Shown here piece after piece: positions 60,776 through 64,000 of a DNA stretch of 64,000 nt. The notes below the pieces were generated by a model. It worked only from the letters and a program-made list of their open reading frames with translations. It was not told the DNA's origin and made no database searches. The stretch comes from Clostridia bacterium (GTDB lineage Bacteria; Bacillota; Clostridia; Oscillospirales; Acutalibacteraceae), in NCBI GenBank assembly GCA_024404145.1, contig JAKSQK010000004.1, forward strand, positions 1 through 64,000, given 5' to 3'. The position numbers and the translations under genes are program-made. Every line of letters begins with the position of its first letter. The first letter of the stretch is position 1.

Positions 60776-62781
60776 TATTTCTCACCAGCTTCACAAAGTC
60801 TTTTATATGTTTTAGAGTTCATTAAATCAGTTTTTTGTGCCGTTAAGAGCGATAAATTACCGCTTTCGTTCTTTATTAGCCCAAGTTCAGTAAGAATAAT
60901 TAGGGCGATATTTGTTTTTGCAAATCCAACGGTTTTCAAAAAAGCGGTTATAAGTTTATCTTCGCTTACGGTTTCGGCTTTGATTTTATTATAAACAAGA
61001 CCTATATCCTCTCTTGATGGCAAGAGAATACTTTTTATTGTACCGTTTGAAATATAGTCATCAACCGCAAAAACTTCATTGAACAAATCATCGTCTTCAA
61101 TACCGCTTAAACGAATTGCTTTGATGATTACCGAAAGAGTTTCTTCGTTTTTATAGAAATTTTTATCAATATTAACCGCAATATCAACCGTATCGCCTAT
61201 GCAAAACGGAAATTTATCAAGCGTTTTTCCAAACAAAAGCGCCATAAAAGAATTTCCGTTTTTTGATAAAACAAGTTTTAGATGTTTTCCCTGTCCTATG
61301 GGTGATATTCTTTCAATTTTTACTCCGAATGCCCCGAAAACAGGGGTTGGATTATTATTTCCGAACGGCTCTAAACATTTGATGGCATCAACCATTTCGA
61401 GCGACAATGCGCTCGGGTTTATTCTGAAATCAAGATGAAGCATAGGAACTGCCCTATCGACAGCAAGAGCATAGTCGTTAATTGCGTTACGGAAATTATC
61501 TATGTTTCGGGGTTCAAGACTTACTCCGGCAGCAAGTTCATGACCGCCGAATTTTACAAGACATTCAGATACAGCGGACAAAGCATTATAAATATGAAAA
61601 CCGCCAATACTTCTGCCGGAACCGTGCGCCATATCGCCGTCGCTGCTTAAAACGATAGCGGGTCTGCCGTACTTTTCGCAAATTCTTGCCGCAACTATTC
61701 CGATAACACCGAGATGATAGCCCTCACCCGATACTACAATAACCCTATTATGCTTATACCCATTATCTTCTATTGTTTTAATAGCCGCTTGAAGTATATC
61801 TTTTTCGATTTTTTGCCTTGAAATATTATCAGATTCAATTTCGTTGGCAATAGATAAAACGGCCGAAATATTGGTTTCGGTAACAAGATTCAGCGCCCTC
61901 TCGGCACTTCCCATTCTTCCGGCGGCATTTATCCTCGGGGCAATACCGAATGAAATTTTGGAACTGTCGAGCAAATTACGGTCAATTCCGGCTAATGACA
62001 AAACGGTTGAGATGCCCGTATTGCTGTTTCGCTTTATTTGATTTATACCGTATTTAACTATTGAACGGTTTTCTCCTATAAGCGGCATAAAATCACCGAT
62101 TATGGCAATAGAAAGCAAATCTGCATATTTATCAAGCATTTCCTCGGGTTCTTTATCTTCTATTACGCATATAAGGTTAAATGCAACCTGCGCACCGCAA
62201 ATTTCCTTAAAGGAACTGGGACAGTCCAACCTATGCGGGTCAACAACGGCAGAAGCGTCCGGCAATTCGCTCGGCGGCAGATGATGGTCGCTTACCACCG
62301 TTACGATACCAAGACTTGCGGCATAGGATATTTCTTTATTTGCGGCAATTCCGTTATCAACCGTTATTATTAGTTTAACTCCCTTTGAATTCAAAACATC
62401 AATAGCGGAGCAATTCATTCCGTAACCTTCGTTTATTCTGTCGGGAATATATGTAATAACATCGGCATTTCTTGAAACAAGATATTTATACATTATGGCG
62501 GTTGCCATAACACCGTCGCAGTCGTAATCGCCGAAAATTGCAATTTTAATACCGCTGTTAATCGCTTCGTTTATTACATCGGCCGCTTTATCTATATCTT
62601 TCATTTCTCTCGGTGAAGACAAAAGCGGTTCGTTGCTTAAAAAGTATTCCAGTTCAGCATAATCATCTATGCCGCGGCTGTTGGCAATAAGCGCAGTAAA
62701 GGGGTCTATATCAAGTTCAAAGGCCATTTGCTTTGCAAATTCTCTATCGGGGGTTCCTACAACCCATTTCTTATAAGACAC
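60775..62781 (-). CDS. recJ: Single-stranded-DNA exonuclease RecJ
   Basis: 5'-3' ssDNA exonuclease of about 668 aa, DHH/DHHA1 family. GDYDCDGV (about 84-91), the later DHH in VSDHHLPPSELPDASAVVDPH, and the DHHA1 GRSIGGFHIYNALSAV.. FGGHELAAG are present, then an OB domain. I prefer GTG 62781 with GGTGGTG upstream; a TTG at 62799 is possible. Directly coupled to rel. Confidence 0.94.
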   Translation of the reverse strand: MSYKKWVVGTPDREFAKQMAFELDIDPFTALIANSRGIDDYAELEYFLSNEPLLSSPREMKDIDKAADVINEAINSGIKIAIFGDYDCDGVMATAIMYKYLVSRNADVITYIPDRINEGYGMNCSAIDVLNSKGVKLIITVDNGIAANKEISYAASLGIVTVVSDHHLPPSELPDASAVVDPHRLDCPSSFKEICGAQVAFNLICVIEDKEPEEMLDKYADLLSIAIIGDFMPLIGENRSIVKYGINQIKRNSNTGISTVLSLAGIDRNLLDSSKISFGIAPRINAAGRMGSAERALNLVTETNISAVLSIANEIESDNISRQKIEKDILQAAIKTIEDNGYKHNRVIVVSGEGYHLGVIGIVAARICEKYGRPAIVLSSDGDMAHGSGRSIGGFHIYNALSAVSECLVKFGGHELAAGVSLEPRNIDNFRNAINDYALAVDRAVPMLHLDFRINPSALSLEMVDAIKCLEPFGNNNPTPVFGAFGVKIERISPIGQGKHLKLVLSKNGNSFMALLFGKTLDKFPFCIGDTVDIAVNIDKNFYKNEETLSVIIKAIRLSGIEDDDLFNEVFAVDDYISNGTIKSILLPSREDIGLVYNKIKAETVSEDKLITAFLKTVGFAKTNIALIILTELGLIKNESGNLSLLTAQKTDLMNSKTYKRLCEAGEK

Positions 62782-62852
62782 TAAAACACCACCATACAAT
62801 ATATCATTATAATTTTACCACTAAACTACTTATTTTTCAATAAATTTTTGCC

Positions 62853-63128
62853 ATACCGAAGCATTCAAACCCGAATCAGATTTTGGAATAATAATTTTCC
62901 GCTGTGCTTCGTTAAAATACTCGTAAATCCGTCAGGATTTACTGTGTTTTGTGCCTCGCACAACAAAAAATTCTTAAATTACAAAATTCTTCGACCCAAA
63001 AGGTGCCGTTTTTTGAGCGAATTTTGGTGAAGCGAAGTACATAAGGCTGTCGCCTATGTGCGACAATGAGCCGAAAGACGCCTAAAAACTGCCCTTTTGG
63101 GCTGGTTCGGGTTTGAATGCTTCGGTAT
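62853..63128. mobile_element. Complete MITE-like element with 23-bp terminal inverted repeats
   Basis: A 276-bp element, no gene inside. The ends ATACCGAAGCATTCAAACCCGAA (left, 62853-62875) and its exact reverse complement (right, 63106-63128) form perfect 23-bp inverted repeats, flanked by or including TA at each end. Internal hairpins: GTAAATCC-GTCA-GGATTTAC, TTGTGCCTCGCACAA, CATAAGGC-TGTC-GCCTATG and GCCCTTTTGGGC. Fragments at 28937-29013 and 48689-48789. No transposase gene is in the window, so a helper in trans is inferred. Confidence 0.82.
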
Positions 63129-63140
63129 AGAAATATTAAA

Positions 63141-63167
63141 AATCCCGCTGAAATTTTCAGCGGGATT
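63141..63167 (-). terminator. Terminator of the WYL gene
   Basis: AATCCCGCTGA / TCAGCGGGATT stem, then TTTAATATTTC on the minus strand; eight bases after the WYL gene stop. Confidence 0.75.
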
Positions 63168-63174
63168 TTTTGTT

Positions 63175-64000
63175 TTATTCGTATATTTTAAGTATCTTTT
63201 CTGTTCGTGCCTTTATCATATTGCGAAGATACTCGGGTTTTTCAACCTCAATACCGTCGCCGTAATTGAGAACAAATGTGATAAATGCATCGCTTACAAC
63301 GGCTTTTGCCGTAAAACTGAAATGCGTTTTTGTTACATTCCTTATGAAAATTTTATCGCCGAAACGGTCGGTAATTTGTTCGAGCAACTCTTTTTTGCAA
63401 CGGAAATCAACATCCTCTTTCTTTCCGCCATACATACTGAACAACCTTTTGGTATAATCCGCAACATCAAAACAGTCGGTATAATCACTTACTTGACTAA
63501 AAGGCCTTGCCTCTTCGTCAAGTATCTCGGTGGCTCTTATACGGTCTATCCTAAAATGGACAAGATTATCGTACTTTTCATAATTACCTATAAGATAATA
63601 GTGGTCGTCCTGCCAAGTTTGGGCATACGGACTTATTATTCTTTCTTTATAAGCCGTTTTTATCTGCCTGTCTTCAGTAAGGGTTCTGACGCCGTAGTTA
63701 AACTTTATTTTCTTTTTATCCTTTATCGCCCTCGAAATTGCATCAATATTATAATATATTTCTTCATTAGAGCATTTTGAATCAGAGTCTATAAAAATTC
63801 CGCTTTCAATACCTGCCGTTTGATAAACGGAAAGCATATTTTGAAGTTTTGAGACTAACTCTCTTGACTTTTTCGGTGTTATGAATTTTGCCGTTCTGAC
63901 AGCATCGCCCAAAAGATAAATTTCGGGGGTTTCAAACTCCCTTGAAGCCAAAAAATATCCGGGTTTAGGCACCCTCGTTTTAATGATATCAAAACCGTAG
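63175..64000 (-). CDS. WYL-domain transcriptional regulator (5' part beyond window)
   Basis: The visible 275 or so residues begin in YGFDIIKTRVPKPGYFLASREF, continue LLGDAVRTAKFITPKKSRELVSKL, carry the WYL domain (AISRAIKDKKKIKFNYG.. RIISPYAQTWQDDHYYLIGNYEKYDNLVHFRIDRI) and the C-terminal WCX-type region. The frame is open through base 64000 and the N-terminal winged-helix part is missing, so the gene is truncated by the window edge, not broken. WYL regulators sense nucleic-acid-type or nucleotide ligands; the target is unknown. Confidence 0.87.
   Translation of the reverse strand, partial: YGFDIIKTRVPKPGYFLASREFETPEIYLLGDAVRTAKFITPKKSRELVSKLQNMLSVYQTAGIESGIFIDSDSKCSNEEIYYNIDAISRAIKDKKKIKFNYGVRTLTEDRQIKTAYKERIISPYAQTWQDDHYYLIGNYEKYDNLVHFRIDRIRATEILDEEARPFSQVSDYTDCFDVADYTKRLFSMYGGKKEDVDFRCKKELLEQITDRFGDKIFIRNVTKTHFSFTAKAVVSDAFITFVLNYGDGIEVEKPEYLRNMIKARTEKILKIYE

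Overview
The window looks like a chromosomal segment of a low-GC, endospore-forming Firmicute of class Clostridia, probably a gut Oscillospirales/Ruminococcaceae-like organism. The class is inferred from gene orders typical of Firmicutes: hup-rqcP-yabP-yabQ-divIC-S1 protein, recJ-rel-dtd-MBL-hemZ, yloU-fakA-recG, and ecfA1-ecfA2-ecfT-truA. A spoVM gene and sporulation genes yabP and yabQ support it. No species-level assignment is possible by eye. Nearly everything is core housekeeping; I see no phage, integrative element, CRISPR array or complete insertion sequence.

Layout. 1-5.8 kb is the least ordinary part: an M50-like membrane protease, a broken DUF3592/UvrB chimeric gene, and a divergent ABC exporter operon with a YwaF-like membrane protein. 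6.2-8.6 kb is tsaE-tsaB-rpiB-upp. 8.6-10.9 kb holds two coupled CNNM/CorC-type transporters on the minus strand. 11-14.7 kb has a DUF421/DUF4363 pair and a polar amino-acid ABC importer with possible ArgR sites. 14.7-15.6 kb is rplM-rpsI. 15.9-22.5 kb runs ymdB, a family 5 solute-binding lipoprotein, yloU, fakA and recG. 22.5-27.5 kb has an RluA-type pseudouridine synthase, RadC, YebC, a Dus enzyme and HtrA. Two tRNA genes (His, Gln) follow. 28-30.6 kb has an AlkD-like protein, a GNAT and a radical SAM protein. 30.6-42.2 kb is a long minus-strand cluster from ruvC down to spoVM. 42.3-45.7 kb is an LTA-synthase-like/NUDIX/LOG operon. 45.7-48.7 kb holds groES-groEL and a lipid kinase. 48.7-55.9 kb holds an RNA methyltransferase, a fumarase alpha subunit, the hup-yab sporulation/division cluster, a SpoVB-like flippase and an MTA/SAH nucleosidase. 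56-62.8 kb is recJ-rel-dtd-MBL-hemZ. The right edge cuts a WYL-domain regulator.

The most unusual signals are non-coding or small. (1) An approximately 125-136 bp stem-rich repeat lies directly against the start codons of a CNNM gene and of yloU, with a shortened derivative before a zinc-ribbon gene. (2) A 276-bp MITE-like element with perfect 23-bp terminal inverted repeats occurs at 62853-63128, with two fragments elsewhere; one fragment supplies the last codons and stop of an RNA methyltransferase gene. (3) A DUF3592-type gene has been fused in frame to a piece of uvrB and is broken by two apparent single-base frameshifts. (4) Short genes are easily missed: spoVM (26 aa), a 47-aa cysteine-containing membrane peptide before it, and a possible 20-aa ORF backed by a terminator. 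(5) groESL has a CtsR-like box and no CIRCE. None of these could be tested by search here; each claim says what would decide it.
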